A stretch of DNA of 64,000 nt from Roridomyces roridus. Lineage: Eukaryota; Basidiomycota; Agaricomycetes; Agaricales; Mycenaceae. The notes beneath the pieces were generated by a model, which saw only the letters and a list, made by a program, of their open reading frames with translations, made no database searches and was not told where the DNA came from. Position 1 is the first letter of the stretch; each line of letters opens with the position of its first letter. Where the stretch lies: assembly GCA_029378245.1 (NCBI GenBank), contig JARKIF010000001.1:744001-808000 (forward strand), given 5' to 3'. Positions 11,768-24,591 of this stretch are shown here, in pieces. A program made the position numbers and the translations under genes.

Positions 11768-11960
11768 GGTGAGGGTGAGCAGAGAGGCATACGAAAAGAG
11801 AGGCGGATCCTCCTGATAACAAATATTGATCAAGCACTAAAGATTCTCGCTACTCTACGTCTACAAATGTATATGTACACCGTCTAAGGAATGAATGAAT
11901 GAGATATCCAGATTATTGTGGGTGAGTTTAACGTATGATTATTCAAGAGAAAAGAAAGCC

Positions 11961-14522
11961 TCAGAGACCGAGGCTCTCCATCGCCAGACCAAGCGGGTCT
12001 GTCGGAAGCAGGTTCCCATGGCCAGGGAGCACAACAGACTGCCCGGTCCCGGTAGCAGAACCAAAGAACACCTCGGGTGAAGTGCACGTAGACACTGCAC
12101 GCCTCATATGTGTCGTGAGGAACGACAACCCGACTTGGTACGCCGAATTCATCCACCCGAACCCTTCGCGGGGAACCATCTTGAAGTCAATGCCTTGGTT
12201 CCCGTACTCGGCGTCGACGAGATGCGAGAGCCTGACAGCGTCAAACTGGAAAGAGACTGTCAGAGACGACCGCAAATTTGAAGGGCATACGGACCTTCTC
12301 CGGGACGACCCCATTGAAATCCACAAACGCAGTGGTCATCATATAGAGGAAGCGGTACGCCAACCTCTGCGCCTCGTCCAGATACCCATACCTCTCCAGC
12401 CCGACCCAGGCCATAATCTGGTGCGGAGGCCACGCATACCTAAATCTCGAATAAGCAACGAGTATGAATCAGGAGAGGGCACGTACGGGTAGTCCCACTG
12501 CCGATTCGGCCTATCAAGCGAAATCTTGCCGCGCGACTCCTCCGTCCCCGAAACAACCCCACCCAACACCTCAAACTTCTTCAACGACTTGGTCCTGCAT
12601 CGCTGGTAAGTCAGATCAGAAAGAAAGAAGAGAAGGAAGAACGCACACAAGCTGCCACGCCTGCTCCTCGCTCGCACACCCCGCCCAAAGCGCCCAAAAC
12701 GCAGTAACACTCTCATACAAGATCTGCGTCTCCTTCTCCGTATCATAGTCAAAGTACAAGTGCTTGCTCGGGTTCCACAAATACTTGTCAATGATCCCCT
12801 TCCGCCACTCGGCACGAGCAAACCACTGCTCGCTCGTCTGCAGGACGACTCTTGCTCCGCTCACGCGTGCTCTCGGGCCGCGCATACGATTCGACCTGAA
12901 GGCGGGAACGGCGCCAGCGGGAAATCCTCCTCCATCTCCAGCTCGTCGTCAAACACCTCCCGGATCGCAGTCCCAATGTCCACCTCGTACTTGTAGAGCA
13001 GAGCCTGCAAGTCGATTGTGCCGAGATTCGCACATCGCTTCTCGAATCGGTAGGTCGTGTCGTGCCCACTCTCCCGGACAGCGCGGTCGTGCAGGAAGTA
13101 CTCGTCGAGCTCGGGCTCCTTGAGCAGACCCTCGTTGTACTTTTCGCTAAACTCGAGAACCGAAAGGCCGTGCTTGTGGGCGTAACGGCTCGAGGATGTG
13201 CGTAAAGTGGGTCGCCTCCGTCTCGGGAGGAATACCCAGCCCATCAGGCCGGTAGCGCGAAAGCCCCGTCTTGGGATCCATACGTGGCTCCGCAACCCAG
13301 ATGGTGTGGTACTCCTTGATTGCGGCCTGAATAGCCCGTTTGAGCCACGCACGGTTGGCAGCAAGATCGGAGCGGTCGAGCTGGTTGTAGATCTGCAGCG
13401 CCATGTCGGTAAGGAAGGGCGGTTGAGTGCGGCAGAGGTAGTATGAGCGCGACCCGTTGAGAATCTTGCCGTAGTGCTTGATCTCAAAGATGAAGTGGTC
13501 GACCATTCCTTGAGCCATGGACACCTGGCCGTCGACCAACAGCCCGAGCGTGATAAAGTACGAGTCCCAGTTGTAGAGCTGTGAAACCGTCAGAGACGCG
13601 CAGAGAAGAAAATCGCAAGCACATACCTCATTGAACCGCGCACCGGGAACAATAAACGGAATACCCTTCAGGGTCCCGTCCACCTCCTTCATCGCCAACG
13701 CCAAGATACCCGGCTTCGAGTTGAGGCTCTTGACGAACTTGGGGTCGTCTGCCTTTTCGGGTAATACTTGGACATCGAGATTGAGATGGGGCTTATCCCG
13801 AGCCACCTGTCTGTAATATTCCGCCATTGCCGGTTCGCCGTGGGGCACGTAGATACGTGGGTTGACGCGACCCGTGCGATTCTTGGGGTCGGCACAGATA
13901 ATCTCCAGCCCGTCACCATCGATCCTCCGGGTAAGTGAGTGCCAGAATGAGTTTTTGATCATTCGCGAGAGACGGTCGACGGGGTTCTCGGTTAGCCGGG
14001 ACTCGTCGAGGACGATTCGCTTCCGGTTGTGGTCACGCGCAAGGGCGAGCTCTTGCAGCAGATTGGAGAGCATGTAAGTGCCCCGGATGTCAAAGGTCTT
14101 GAATCCGTTGCTCGTCGCTGTACCCAAGGCCATCATCTTGGGTCCTGCGTCGGTAACGCTGATTTGAAAGTCGCCATCGGTGTCTTCTTGCTCGAGAACG
14201 ACGCGGATAGTCTCTTCGACGTCGATGAGGAACCGCCGAGGGGCACTACTCTTCTCGTCATGCGACATGCGCCGCTTCCGCAGATGCCAGTCTTCCTCGA
14301 AAGCAGGTGCTTTCCTGGGGTTGTAGCCGTGGAGATGCGACTGCGTAGAGTGTTAGGTTGGAGTCACAAAGGGAGGACGCGACGGACCTGACTGTATGTA
14401 CGGGAACGAGTGAATGACTCGCCCCCGCCATAGTACGTTGCTGCATCGACATGGCCGACAAGGCCATGCTCGTGGTCATCGACGAAGGTGACACCCGAAG
14501 GGTGGTTGAGCGCCGGAGCCAT
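11961..14522 (-). CDS. NTH1: Neutral trehalase, GH37
   Basis: Hydrolyses cytosolic trehalose to two glucoses, ending stress protection and feeding glycolysis. The chosen start [18 protein letters not shown] is joined by a short intron to [25 protein letters not shown] is a possible PKA site and [15 protein letters not shown] resembles the calcium-binding loop of neutral trehalases. GH37 signature 1 is split by an intron (PGARFNE / LYNWDSYF). Signature 2 is present as RQWDYP / [18 protein letters not shown]. The C-terminus has the expected [17 protein letters not shown]. Absence of a signal peptide and presence of the N-terminal regulatory part favour the neutral over the acid enzyme. The frame is intact across all exons read. 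Confidence 0.92.
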
Positions 14523-15439
14523 CGTTGGATGAATGTAGGAAGAGAAAGAATTTTGATCCAGGAGGAATATTTATGACCGCGGCTCTGGCAGGCCGAACTG
14601 TGCCTCTGTCCCGTCCGTCACCCTCTGCATCAACCTGGCCCTGAATGCGTCCCTGCTTCTGTCTCCGCCGAGCTGAAAAACCAAGCTGCAAGTCGCGTAC
14701 TCCCTCTACCGTACCGTAGATCTCTTCATTCAATCTCGGACAAAGACGCGGAGTAGGCGGGGGTACGACGCTCTGCGGGGTAATAAACTTCAATCAACCC
14801 CACAACTCTCGCCGGCGTTTCACGAGCTACAAGAATGCATATTACAAGTCATACTAGAAGTCTTTCTTGAAATCCTAGCAGCCCTTTTTTCTTTCCAATG
14901 TTCCTCAAGATGCGAACGCGAACAACAAGCCAACGCCTGATAAGTAACTTCAATTCTCGCTGGAGAATGATCCAAACTTTTGCGGCCGCGATACCAGTGC
15001 CTTGCGGGGTTATGTCCATGGTCCATGCCAAGTCCATGGGCATGCCACGCGCCCGCAGATGCGGGGTCGAAATCCGAATGTCCGTGGCAGAGAGGGAGTC
15101 GCCGTCCAGGTAGCGAACAGCAAGTCAAGTGCATAACTCGGAACCTCTCGAACGTCCACCCTAGAACACCTTGGACGCGGGGAGCTACTCGGCTAACGCC
15201 AACGGGAATCGTTGACGCGTTCTCCGTCCTCGTCCGCCAACCCCCTTCACACCCAATCCCCGAAAAAAAGCATACGATGAAAGCCCGTTGCGTGTATATA
15301 GTGCTACATATGCATCAATTAAATATCGTACAAAAAGTTACCAAATATTCCCTGTAGATAGCCAGATATGTAGATAAAAGCGGATGCTAAACGAGTGTGA
15401 GGTGCAGTCGGAGCGGGTATCTTTTTCTTTTAGTGTATA
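14523..15439. other. Upstream region of the trehalase
   Basis: 917 bases without a convincing gene. The part next to the ATG is C/T-rich on the coding strand. No clear stress-response element block was recognised. Short frames in this stretch lack family features. Confidence 0.45.
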
Positions 15440-18400
15440 TCATGTCCCAAGTCCCGGCGCACGGTCCCGTCTTCGTTCAAACCTTCGCTGCTGAGCAAGT
15501 GCAATCAATCTTTTAAAGTCCCTATAACGCACATCAGCCTGAGCGTCAAGCCTGAAGATAAGGAAAACGCACTGAATCATCACAGGCTTAACCATAACCT
15601 CATCCGCTCCCGCCTCCCTATAACTGTCCTGATCCTCCGTCAACGCATTCCCCGTACACCCCACAACGAATTCATCCCGCTCATTCGCCCTAAGCTCCTT
15701 GACAGCCTCCTCGCCCGTCATCACAGGCATAAAATTGTCAAGGCATATCAAGTCGTACGTGTACGGCTCTCCTGCAAGAACCATATCAACGCACTCCCGC
15801 CCGTCTTTGGCCGTATGTGTGACGCAGCCGAGTTTAGTTAGTAGTTTGGACGACAACACCCGCGTCACCGCATCATCGTCCACCACAAGCACAAGCAGCG
15901 GATCCGACGGCGAGGACAACGGTGTCAACGGTGTCGGTGACGGGACCAGCGGCGGCGGTGAAAACGCCACCCCTTCCGGTTTGCTCTGGTACTGCGGCGG
16001 CGAACCAGGCATCTGTGGCGCGCCATTCTCTAGGGGCGGCGACTGCTTCACCAAAGGATTCGCCACCGAAGGCTCCACGTCCTGCCCCATCCCCGGCATA
16101 CTCGAATGCCTCGGCCCATGTGAATAGCCGGAATTATTGCTGGAAGTGTTGCTGGAATTGTTGGTGCTCTTTTTGCGGTCGACACGGGTCCGGGACGACG
16201 ACGAGGTCAGAGTGTTGACCTCTCGAGCTGCTTGTATTTCGGCGTGGGAAGCGATAGGGTACCTGCGTGCGCGTTAGACAGTCTCTCGTGGAGGCCGATA
16301 CAAAGACTCACGATAGCTCTATCCAGAACTTGGACCCCTCGCCTCGTTTTGACCTAACACCCTGTGTATTCTTAGTAAGAACCTCGAGGCTCACGTCGAA
16401 TAATTTACCAGCCGGCCACCGCTTAGTCGTACAATCTGCTTGACGATAGCCAAACCAAGACCAGTGCCCGAGCCGCTTGATTGCCCGACGGTGGTCTGCA
16501 CAAACGGCTGGAACAACCGGTCCTCGACAAGATCAGAGGGTTTGACTGCGAAAAAGAATCAGCAAAGCACCATCATCTCGACTAAACCACTCACTGCCAG
16601 GTCCATTATCCTGCACCTCCAGCCGGAAGGTCAAACACTGCGTCTGCACCCCACTCCCGTTCCTCGACAAAACCGGCAACGCGATCCCCTCCTCCTGCCC
16701 ATTCTCCAGCTCCACCCTCGTCTTCTCCTCCCCGTCCTGCTCAATATCCGGCGGATTGCCAGGCAACTCCTCCCTCGTCGTCAGACCCAAAAACTCGGTC
16801 GATATCCTAACAGACCGCCCTCCACCCTCAGGCGTGTACTTGACCGCGTTCGTCGCGAGGTTGATGAGCACTTGATGAAGGCGCAGCTCGCTGCCTACGA
16901 CCCATAACCCCTCGGGTTCCGCTCCACCGGCGGACGAGGCGGCATCGTCGATGCGGATGTCCAGCGCGCGGTCGAGCTTGAGGTCTCGGGCGGTCGTTTG
17001 GACTTCTACTTGGTCAAGGATGGCGCGGATAGAGTGGTGTAGCGGGAAAGGCTGGCACCCTTTCAGCTTCGCCGCGAGACCAAAGAGGATCTACGCTCAC
17101 CTTAGGGATGGTTTCGAAATGGCCCGAATCCATCTCTACATACGATTGTCAGCATTGGTAGATTGGGCATGATCAGACGCACTCTCAAAGTCCAAGACGT
17201 CGTTCAGGACCGTCTTCATCATCTTCAAGCCCTGCTCCAAGGCATAAATCTCCGTACTTTTGGCATACTCATCCTTGAAGGCGTTCCCAGACTGAAGAAG
17301 CTGGAACGCAAGCGCTAGAAACACCGGTCAGCGCAAGCCCACATCCTGTTGCAGACGACGCACCAGCGTTATTGAGCGGTACGCGCACTTCATGGAAGAT
17401 ATAGTTGGCAAAACGGCGTTTGGTAAAGCTCGCTTTGGACTCTGCCAACCTCGCCTTGTGCTTGGCTTTGAACGCCTGCTTGAGCTGCGTGGCTAACAGG
17501 AACATCTTCCTCCGCGAGTTCTCGATCGAGTAGTGCAGCCACTGGATGAAGAACGAGAAGATGACCTATGGGGAGAGAGTCAGCTGAGGCGGCGCTGGAG
17601 AGAGTGAGACGCACGAAGCTGACAACGTTCCGCGCGTAGATGCCTTGGACGGGGATGATGAGCGTCATGAGGAGGATGAAGAAGCCGAGCTGAGCGATAA
17701 AGTTGTATAGCCGCTTAGAGACAATGAACATCATGAGCGCGGGCATGGCGGTGGCATAGTAGTCTGTGCAGCAAAAGTTAATTATACCCAGTGTGGAAGA
17801 TACAGGCCACGCACTCATGAACAAAAAGTCCTTTTTAAAGCAATGCTTGGTGGTGAGGAAGAAGCCGCAGAGATGCATCTGGATGACCTCCGTATACGCG
17901 CAGTACCAAACGGCCACACAGAACCAAATCTGGAAGGCGACGGGATGTCTTCTCGGCCAGTCGAAGGCGATCATGATCGGAGTGGGCGCCGTGACCAGGG
18001 ACAGACCGCCCCACTGGACTGGAGCGTCAGATCGGAAGGGTGCGGAAAACGGAATACTGACAAAGACTGCCTTAGCATACGTGCTCTGGTGCGTACTGTC
18101 GTTGTTAAGTATGAGATACAGAACCCAGTTGAGGACGAGGTCTAAGAGATTAGTAAGGGAGAGATGAGAAGGAGGAAACTCACATAAAGAACCCGCAAAC
18201 GCAAGAATCTTGTTCGAGTGCCAGGACTGCGTCTGGAATTCCGCTTCCTGATCCGGCAGCCTGGGCTCAAAGAAGTCTACAACGATGGGCCATCCACGAT
18301 ACCGCATCCAAGACCTCAGGCCACCCTGGTAGTGGTCAAAATCCTCCATGTACCGCATATCGTTCCGGTGTATATTAGCGAGACCCGTGCTATTGCTGCC

Positions 18401-18833
18401 GCCATGGCCAGAGCGTTGGGAGCTGTCGGATTGGTGCAACGGTGGAGCCTTGGCCTCCGAGTGTTCGTCATTGTCCACGACGACAGCGTCAAGAAAAGAG
18501 TCGCCGTCGCCCTCGACAGCCACGGGTTTGCTCCTCCCGCTGGCTGAAGTCCTCGCATCGCTGTCGTCGCTGCTGACGAGCCGGAACGTCTCGGAGAGTG
18601 ACCCGTCGAGTGTAGTGGTGCAGACACGCCATACTTTCTGAGCAAAGAGCCCGATGCCACTCTCCTTGAGCCGACCAACTGTGTCGGATGTGAAACCGGG
18701 GTAACCACAAGGAGAGAGAGGACGTACCAAGAGGGACATGGTGGCTGGTCTTTGAGATCTGATGCTCGACCTTGGAGTTGAACGCAAGGTGCCGCTCATT
18801 CCTATGGACGGGCAGGATAGTGGTGGCCTGCAT
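15440..18833 (-). CDS. Hybrid histidine kinase with membrane sensor
   Basis: Sensor kinase of fungal two-component phosphorelays, which usually feed the HOG MAP-kinase pathway. The start MQATTILPVHRNERHLAFNS is chosen because only this frame splices into VGRLKESGIGLFAQKVWRVC. An N-terminal domain and several hydrophobic helices (NWVLYLIL, FQIWFCVAVWYC, QLGFFILLMTLIIPV) come first. Then follow the H-box RRFANYIFHEVRVPLN with the phospho-accepting histidine, the ATPase N box LINLATNAVKYTPEGG, a DNGPG box and a GSGTGLGLAIVKQI box. A C-terminal receiver has VVDDDAVTR, the phospho-acceptor aspartate in CLDNFMPVMTG and the lysine in VMVKP. Many short introns are present. The IFHEVRVPLN form of the H-box is typical of a basidiomycete-rich group. 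Three CRE palindromes lie just upstream. Confidence 0.9.
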
Positions 18834-18879
18834 CAGGCAAGAGCGAAACCCGACTTCGGTGTGAAAAAAGACGATCAGG

Positions 18880-18887
18880 TGACGTCA
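18880..18887. promoter_or_regulatory. CRE palindrome TGACGTCA
   Basis: Proximal of three perfect CRE sites, 47 bases upstream of the kinase ATG. In fungi Atf1/Sko1-type bZIP factors, targets of the HOG kinase, bind this sequence. Confidence 0.5.
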
Positions 18888-19053
18888 TAGTCCATCTCCA
18901 CGTGCGGCATTTTGACACGCGACCCTGCTGCGACATCTCAACTTCAACCAAGCTTTCCAAGTACCCGAACCCCAGGGCTCCCATATCTCTTCACTTGGAC
19001 CAGCAAATTTGTAGGCGGACTCACCGAGTGCGGATCAAGTACTGACGAGTCAA

Positions 19054-19069
19054 TGACGTCATGACGTCA
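19054..19069. promoter_or_regulatory. Double CRE, two abutting TGACGTCA sites
   Basis: Two perfect palindromes head to tail without a spacer, about 220-235 bases upstream of the kinase ATG. Chance occurrence of two abutting perfect 8-mers is very unlikely. Confidence 0.55.
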
Positions 19070-19160
19070 CGTTCGTCAAGTCTGGGCCTGAGTCTGGCCA
19101 CAACTCAACCACAACTCTCGCGCGCCTCCAACCGCCACAACTTGCAATCAAGTAAATTTA

Positions 19161-21687
19161 TCAATGCAGAAATAGCATACACATTCCTAATATTAACGCG
19201 GGAATTAATAGCAAACCCCCACCTCTCCCCACTGCCCCGCTCGAATCATGCTTCCGCGAGGGGCTAGTCCTTCCCTCCCGCCCGTCCATCCCCTGATGCC
19301 CATTCGACGTCGCCAACACACTCGGATCCACACCAAGCGTATTCGTCGCCTTGGTATACGCCGTCGTAGACCACGTCGTCGGACTCGGCTCCTCGTCACT
19401 ACTTGCACTTGCACCCAGAAAGATGAGCGCAGCACCCGGAGCAGGGACCTTGACGCTACAAGTATTCCCCGATGTATCGCAGGCAATCGTTTGAACGTCG
19501 AGGATACCAGTCAGCCGACCGTCGGAAGCGAGATTGGATCCAAAAGTCTGTACATGTCACTTACGATCTTTAGACAAAAAGAAAGACCCACCTGGTTGGC
19601 CCAAGTTATATTCCCCTTGTCACTTACAGACGGCGCCAGCAAATACCTGCAAAAATTCACTACACCGCGCACCGTCATAATCAAAACAAACATACTTGAC
19701 TTGAACCTGCATCGGAACCTTTCCATCCGCGATCGAAAACTCCGCAGTATAATCGCTGGCACCAGTAGGATCCGAAATGAAGTTGATCAACGCCAATCTC
19801 GCCAACACACCAGCCTCATAAACAGCATATCCAGGAGTGTAGATACTCCCGCTGTTCATCTCCATGTCGACGATCTGCGACTGGTTCGATTTCCCGAACG
19901 TCTCGGCCACGAACATGGCCGAATAATACACGGGGCCCACCGTCCAACTGTGAAACGTCGATTGGTTCGCAGGCGGAGCTGTTTGAGGGCCTTCATTTTC
20001 AACATTCAACATAAGACACTGAAACGTACGCGTGAATGGCTTGAATGCAGATCAGCGCAAGCCCAGCATTCAAGAGACTCGACGTACGTTATAATAAACG
20101 CTCTGACCCCCTACATGCAGCAACGCATTCGTAAAGTTGCTGTACGCCAATTGCAGGCCGTAATCCAACGCCCATAAAGCACTGCCAAATGAGTCGCTGA
20201 TCCCTGAAAAGCCGCCGCAGGAGGCGCTATTGGTTTCAAACATCAGAAAGGGCAGGCCGTACGATTGGGCTATCATCGTGCTGTCAACAATCAGCCCGCT
20301 GTTCGAAAGGAATGCAATAAACCCACCTGTTCAGATACTTCTTCACAATACTCTGCGCAGAGGTGTGATTCAAATACGTGTTGAATATATCCTGAGGATT
20401 GATAGTCGTGTTTCCAAGGTGCAACACGGCTGCGCAATTGTTTTCAGGGTAACTTGAATCTCGTCAACACCGCATATCCAACGACGGAGAGAAAGGACGC
20501 ACTATTCCACTGACAGCGCCGCCAGACTGTTGTTATACAAATCCAGAAACCCCGTGTTCCAAATGTCTTCAAGTTTCCAGTCCCCAGAAGTACTGGGACC
20601 AATCAGCTTCTTGTTAACCACAGGCACCTTCTTGTCTGCTCGTAACCCGGCGTCGACTATACCAAAGTCGGTTGTATAATTGGAGACGTTGTAGGTTGGT
20701 GGACGAAGACCGTGTCTGCATTTGAAATGAATTTGGGAGTTCAAGAACAAAAAGAAGCAGAAGTACATTCCATACTGGTCAGGCTCGTTGCCGACTTGAA
20801 AGCCGAGGAGTCTATCCCCAAGGATGGCTTCACCGGCCTCGGCGATTTGTAGTCGAAGATGTGATGTATCGTTCAAAGGAATACCAAGATACCACTGGAA
20901 CCATTAGATTTGAACATGACAACAAGGAATCTCGCACCTGAACCGGTACGAGTGCGCTGATATTAGCCAGCATATACAACATCTCAGGCGTATAAAACAG
21001 CGGCGGAGTCGTCATCTGCAGCTGCAACAAACATAATTGAACCAAGCCCGCTGCGAAAATGAATTTGAAGACATACCGGATTACCAACCGGAGCGACCCC
21101 CTTCTCCATCATCTTCCCGTCAGGAAGACTCTGCACGAGTGTCGCAGTCTCCTGTGTATTCCCTCCAATCCGCACGCGCACCGACCCACCACGCGCCGCG
21201 AGGTTGCCCATAAGGTTCAGAAAAGGGACTTGCAAGAAGGATCTGCAATGACGTGTAAGGGATTAAAGTATTCCCTTTTACAAGTACTCGCCCGTTGATA
21301 CCCACTACCACGCGCCGTATTAGCAGATAAAAAAGACGGGTGGCCATGGTGCGACGCACGGATTTGGTCCATAACAGAAAACTCGATCGAAAACCCAAAG
21401 AACGAGCCCGACTGCAGAATCGACGTGTTGGCTGGCACCGCGAGAGTGAGCGGCTGGACAAATTGCATTGGCGGCGGTGGGTTCGGCGGTGAAGGCGGGA
21501 CGAGGACCCTCGGGTCATACGCAGCTGCGCCAGTGTACAAACCGACGTTGGCTGTACCCGTCTTGGTGCCCTCATATGGTTTTTGGATGTAGACGGTGAT
21601 GGAGCCATGCACCACTGAAGTTGAAGTGAGGAGCGTCCATGCCAGTGCGCCCAGACGAAGGAACCGTGTCGTCGCACCCATGACCAT
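19161..21687 (-). CDS. Glycoside hydrolase family 79, first tandem copy
   Basis: Secreted beta-glucuronidase/heparanase-like enzyme that would remove glucuronic-acid residues from glycans. The N-terminus has a signal-like stretch (LGALAWTLLTSTSVVHG). The TIM barrel shows GSFFGFSIEFSV, RGGSVRVRIGGNTQE, GFQVGNEPDQY with the acid/base glutamate and FLMFETNSASCGGF with the nucleophile glutamate. A C-terminal beta domain (GPVYYSAMFVAETFGKSNQS) follows. The last residues (GGLLLIPALILGMCMLFLH after a serine/glycine linker) are hydrophobic, as in GPI-anchored proteins. Multi-exon; the start MVMGATTRF is the first in frame before the signal peptide. Its tandem neighbour shares the exon layout. Confidence 0.88.
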
Positions 21688-22086
21688 GAGACCAGACGAG
21701 GACGGAGCATCCCAGCAGAGCTCTTTATCCGGACGGCCGCTGAGCCTCGCTGTTAGAAATGCCTGACCTAATTACGGCTCTCGCGTTGTAAACGCGCCCA
21801 GTTCATTTTAGTGCTGCCGATAAGACTTGCCAGCCGCCGTGGGCCCGCATGATCAAGACAATCGCGGGCGGAATGGAGGGTTTTACACCGGGGCATGAAA
21901 GTCTACTGTAAGGCAACGCGCGGAATGAGAGTAAGCAGCAAGAGATGCCGCCCGCCAAGCTCAACAACCTCAAACAATCGGGCGGCGTCGACCTCAAACA
22001 CCCAGTATGTATGTATCTATTACAAGGTAGCGTAAGTTATGCGGGTCAGTCCAATGTCCAATATCATCCGTGAGCCCCTCCCTCCC
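21688..22086. other. Spacer between tandem GH79 genes
   Basis: No gene seen. It contains the promoter of the first GH79 gene and the 3' end of the second. Confidence 0.4.
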
Positions 22087-24591
22087 TCAAACCACCACTC
22101 CCCACATCACCGAAACCATCCCCAGAGCCACACAAACAGCAACCATGAAATGCGGTAAAAACTGCTCCGCCCCACTCTTCGCCTTGCCTTTACTCGTGCT
22201 CCCCTCAATAAAATTCGCCCCAACTTGTCCATTGGACGTGGCCAACAACGACGGGTTCACCGTTACCGTGTTGAGCGTCTTGGTGAGGATCGTTGTCGAG
22301 AATGTCTCCACCGCCTCGAACGATTCCGAGTCCCCGGAGATGTCGGTCAGGAAGACGAGCGCGAAGCCCGGGGCGGGGACCGTCACGTCGCATGTGTTGT
22401 CCCCGTTGCAGGTCACGGTTTGGATCGTCTCGGTACCCGTGGGTCGTCCGTCAGTCGCGAAGGAGGGTCCGAATGTCTGCGAATTCTGGTAAGCAGGAAC
22501 GATGACGATTATGTATGTACTCACCTGGCCGGCCCATGTTATATTACTCAACGAAGACACCGACGGAGCCAGCAGGTATCTACACCCCGTCAGTATGCAC
22601 CGGATCTGATTTGAAACTACTCACTTGACTTTAACCTGCGCGGGCGTCCCATTCGCCTGCCCCGTACTCCCACCGCCGATAGCAAAGGAAACAGTAATCC
22701 CACTCGCCCCGCTTGGGTCCGTAACATAATTGAACAAAGCAAGCCTCGCCAAAACACCCCCATCGTAAATCGCATATCCAGGCGTGAACTCGTTATTGCC
22801 GTTCATCTGGAGGTCGATGATGCGCGATTGGTTCGACTTGCCGAACGTCTCGGCGACGGCCATGACGGAGTAGAACACCGGGCCAATAGTCCATTCGCGG
22901 AAGCTCGATTGGTTCGTCGGGGGAGCTGAAGAAGAATTGAGACGGCAAAGGAAGATGAAGTAAAGGGCAACCTACGCGTAAACGGCTAATATAAAACCTG
23001 TCAGAATAATACGTGAAGGAAAATGCGAGCACTCACATTATAATACACGCCTTGCCCACCAACGTGTAGGAGTGCCGTCGTAAAATTACTATAAGCCAGC
23101 TGAAGACCGTAGTCCAGCGCCCACAGCGCACTCCCGAAGAGTTGCTCACGCCGGGAAACCCACCACACGACGCCGTATTGGTCTCGATCATAAGGAAGGG
23201 CAGATTGAACTGTCTGAGCGAGCGCAGGTGCTGCTGAGATAATTCGCAGCGAATAGCCTGGCCGGACGTATGATTAAGGTACGTCGGGAATATAGCTTGC
23301 GGGTCGATGGCACCCGGGGCGTTCTTCCCGCCGAACTCGGCGACACAGTTGTTATCCGGGTAGCTGAAAATGGCATTGATCAGTAACTGCTCGACATTGA
23401 GTGGATCAAGACGAACAAGGACATGGAGAGCTCAGCGAGACTCTGCAAGTGGTCGGGATAAAGTTGACGTCCCACATTTCTTGCGGCTGCCATTGACCCG
23501 AAAGACTAGGACCAATGAGTTTCTTGTCGACGACTTTCACATTGGAATCGGCACGGAGCGCAGCGTCAACGAGCCCAAAGTCCGCCGAAAAGTTGGCGGG
23601 ACCGTAGGTCGGTGGCCGATGTTGATGTCTGTACACTTTTAGGGCGCAACTTGAGACAACGAATGGAGGTAGTACGCACAAGGGATACTGGTCAGGCTCG
23701 TTGCCCACTTGGAAACCGATGAGTTTATCGCCGAGGATGGGTTCAGCAGCCTCGGCGATCTGCAATCGCAAATTGGCCGTGTCGTTGAGGGGAATGCCTA
23801 AACAAAGTCAAACGAGCGCCTCCGACATGGCCGAACGCCACCCACCGAGATACCATTCCACGTTGACCAACGCCGAAATATTGGCCATCATGTACAAGAC
23901 ATCGGGGGTGAACAACAAGGCGGGCGTATCTGTCTACGAGCCTCGTCAGGATGGTTTCCAATTCGAAGTAAGAGTTTACGCACTGGATTAGCCGTATCCT
24001 GTGCCTGCTTCAACAACATCTTCCCACCAGGCAAACTCGGGAACATGGTCGCATAATCCTGGGTATTCCCGCCAACTCGCACCCGTACAGATCCGCCCCG
24101 CGCTTGGATGTTGGCCATGAGGTTCAAAAACGGCACAGCCAGGCGAGTGCTGTACATTACGTGTGTCAGAAAGCGGAGATGAATTAACGGAAAGACCAAA
24201 TGGACCTGTTAGTGCCCACTAAAGCCCATGAATTAGACGTTTTACAGTTGACAGTGTCGATCCACTTACAAACTTGATTTGCCACTGAAAACTCGACCGA
24301 GAACCCAAAAAAGTATCCCGACTGCGGGATCGACAGCCCCGGCACCGGCGCGCTGCTCAGTTGCTGGAAAAACTTTGTCGGAGGCGCGGGGTTCGGGACA
24401 CCTGGGGCATCGAGGACGGTGGGGTCGTACGCAGCGGAGCCAGTGTATGCCGCAGCTGCCGCCGTGTTGGAGCCCGAGGCCACGCTTTTCGTTTGGTCCC
24501 CGAAGGGTTGTTGGTTATATACTGTGACGGAGGCCCATGCGACAGGGAGACATAATTGAAGGAGAAGGAAGGAGAGGCTGGAGGGCCGCAT
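22087..24591 (-). CDS. Glycoside hydrolase family 79, second tandem copy
   Basis: Paralog of the downstream gene with the same parts: signal peptide MRPSSLSFLLLQLCLPVAWA, QSGYFFGFSVEFSVANQV, RGGSVRVRVGGNTQDYAT, GFQVGNEPDQYP (acid/base glutamate) and a nucleophile region around IETNTASCGGF read across exon joins. A beta domain with VMAVAETFGKSNQS and a hydrophobic GPI-like tail (FMVAVCVALGMVSVMWGVVV) follow. The tail is preceded by a lysine/glycine segment. The start is the ATG directly before the signal peptide; upstream in-frame sequence lacks an ATG. Both copies look functional, so this is a tandem duplication rather than gene plus remnant. Confidence 0.86.

Larger units (their letters stand above)
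18834..19160. promoter_or_regulatory. Promoter region of the histidine kinase
   Basis: 327 bases between the kinase start and the end of the first GH79 gene. It carries three perfect CRE palindromes and no reading frame of note. Confidence 0.55.

Noticed and set aside
14820..15360. Small genes between trehalase and histidine kinase
   Set aside because: Frames are present on both strands, but their products have no motif, splice context or helix pattern.
18765..18799. Alternative start MSGTLRSTPRSSIRSQRP for the histidine kinase
   Set aside because: The 49-base intron after it would shift the frame away from VGRLKESGIGLF. The start at 18833 keeps the frame.
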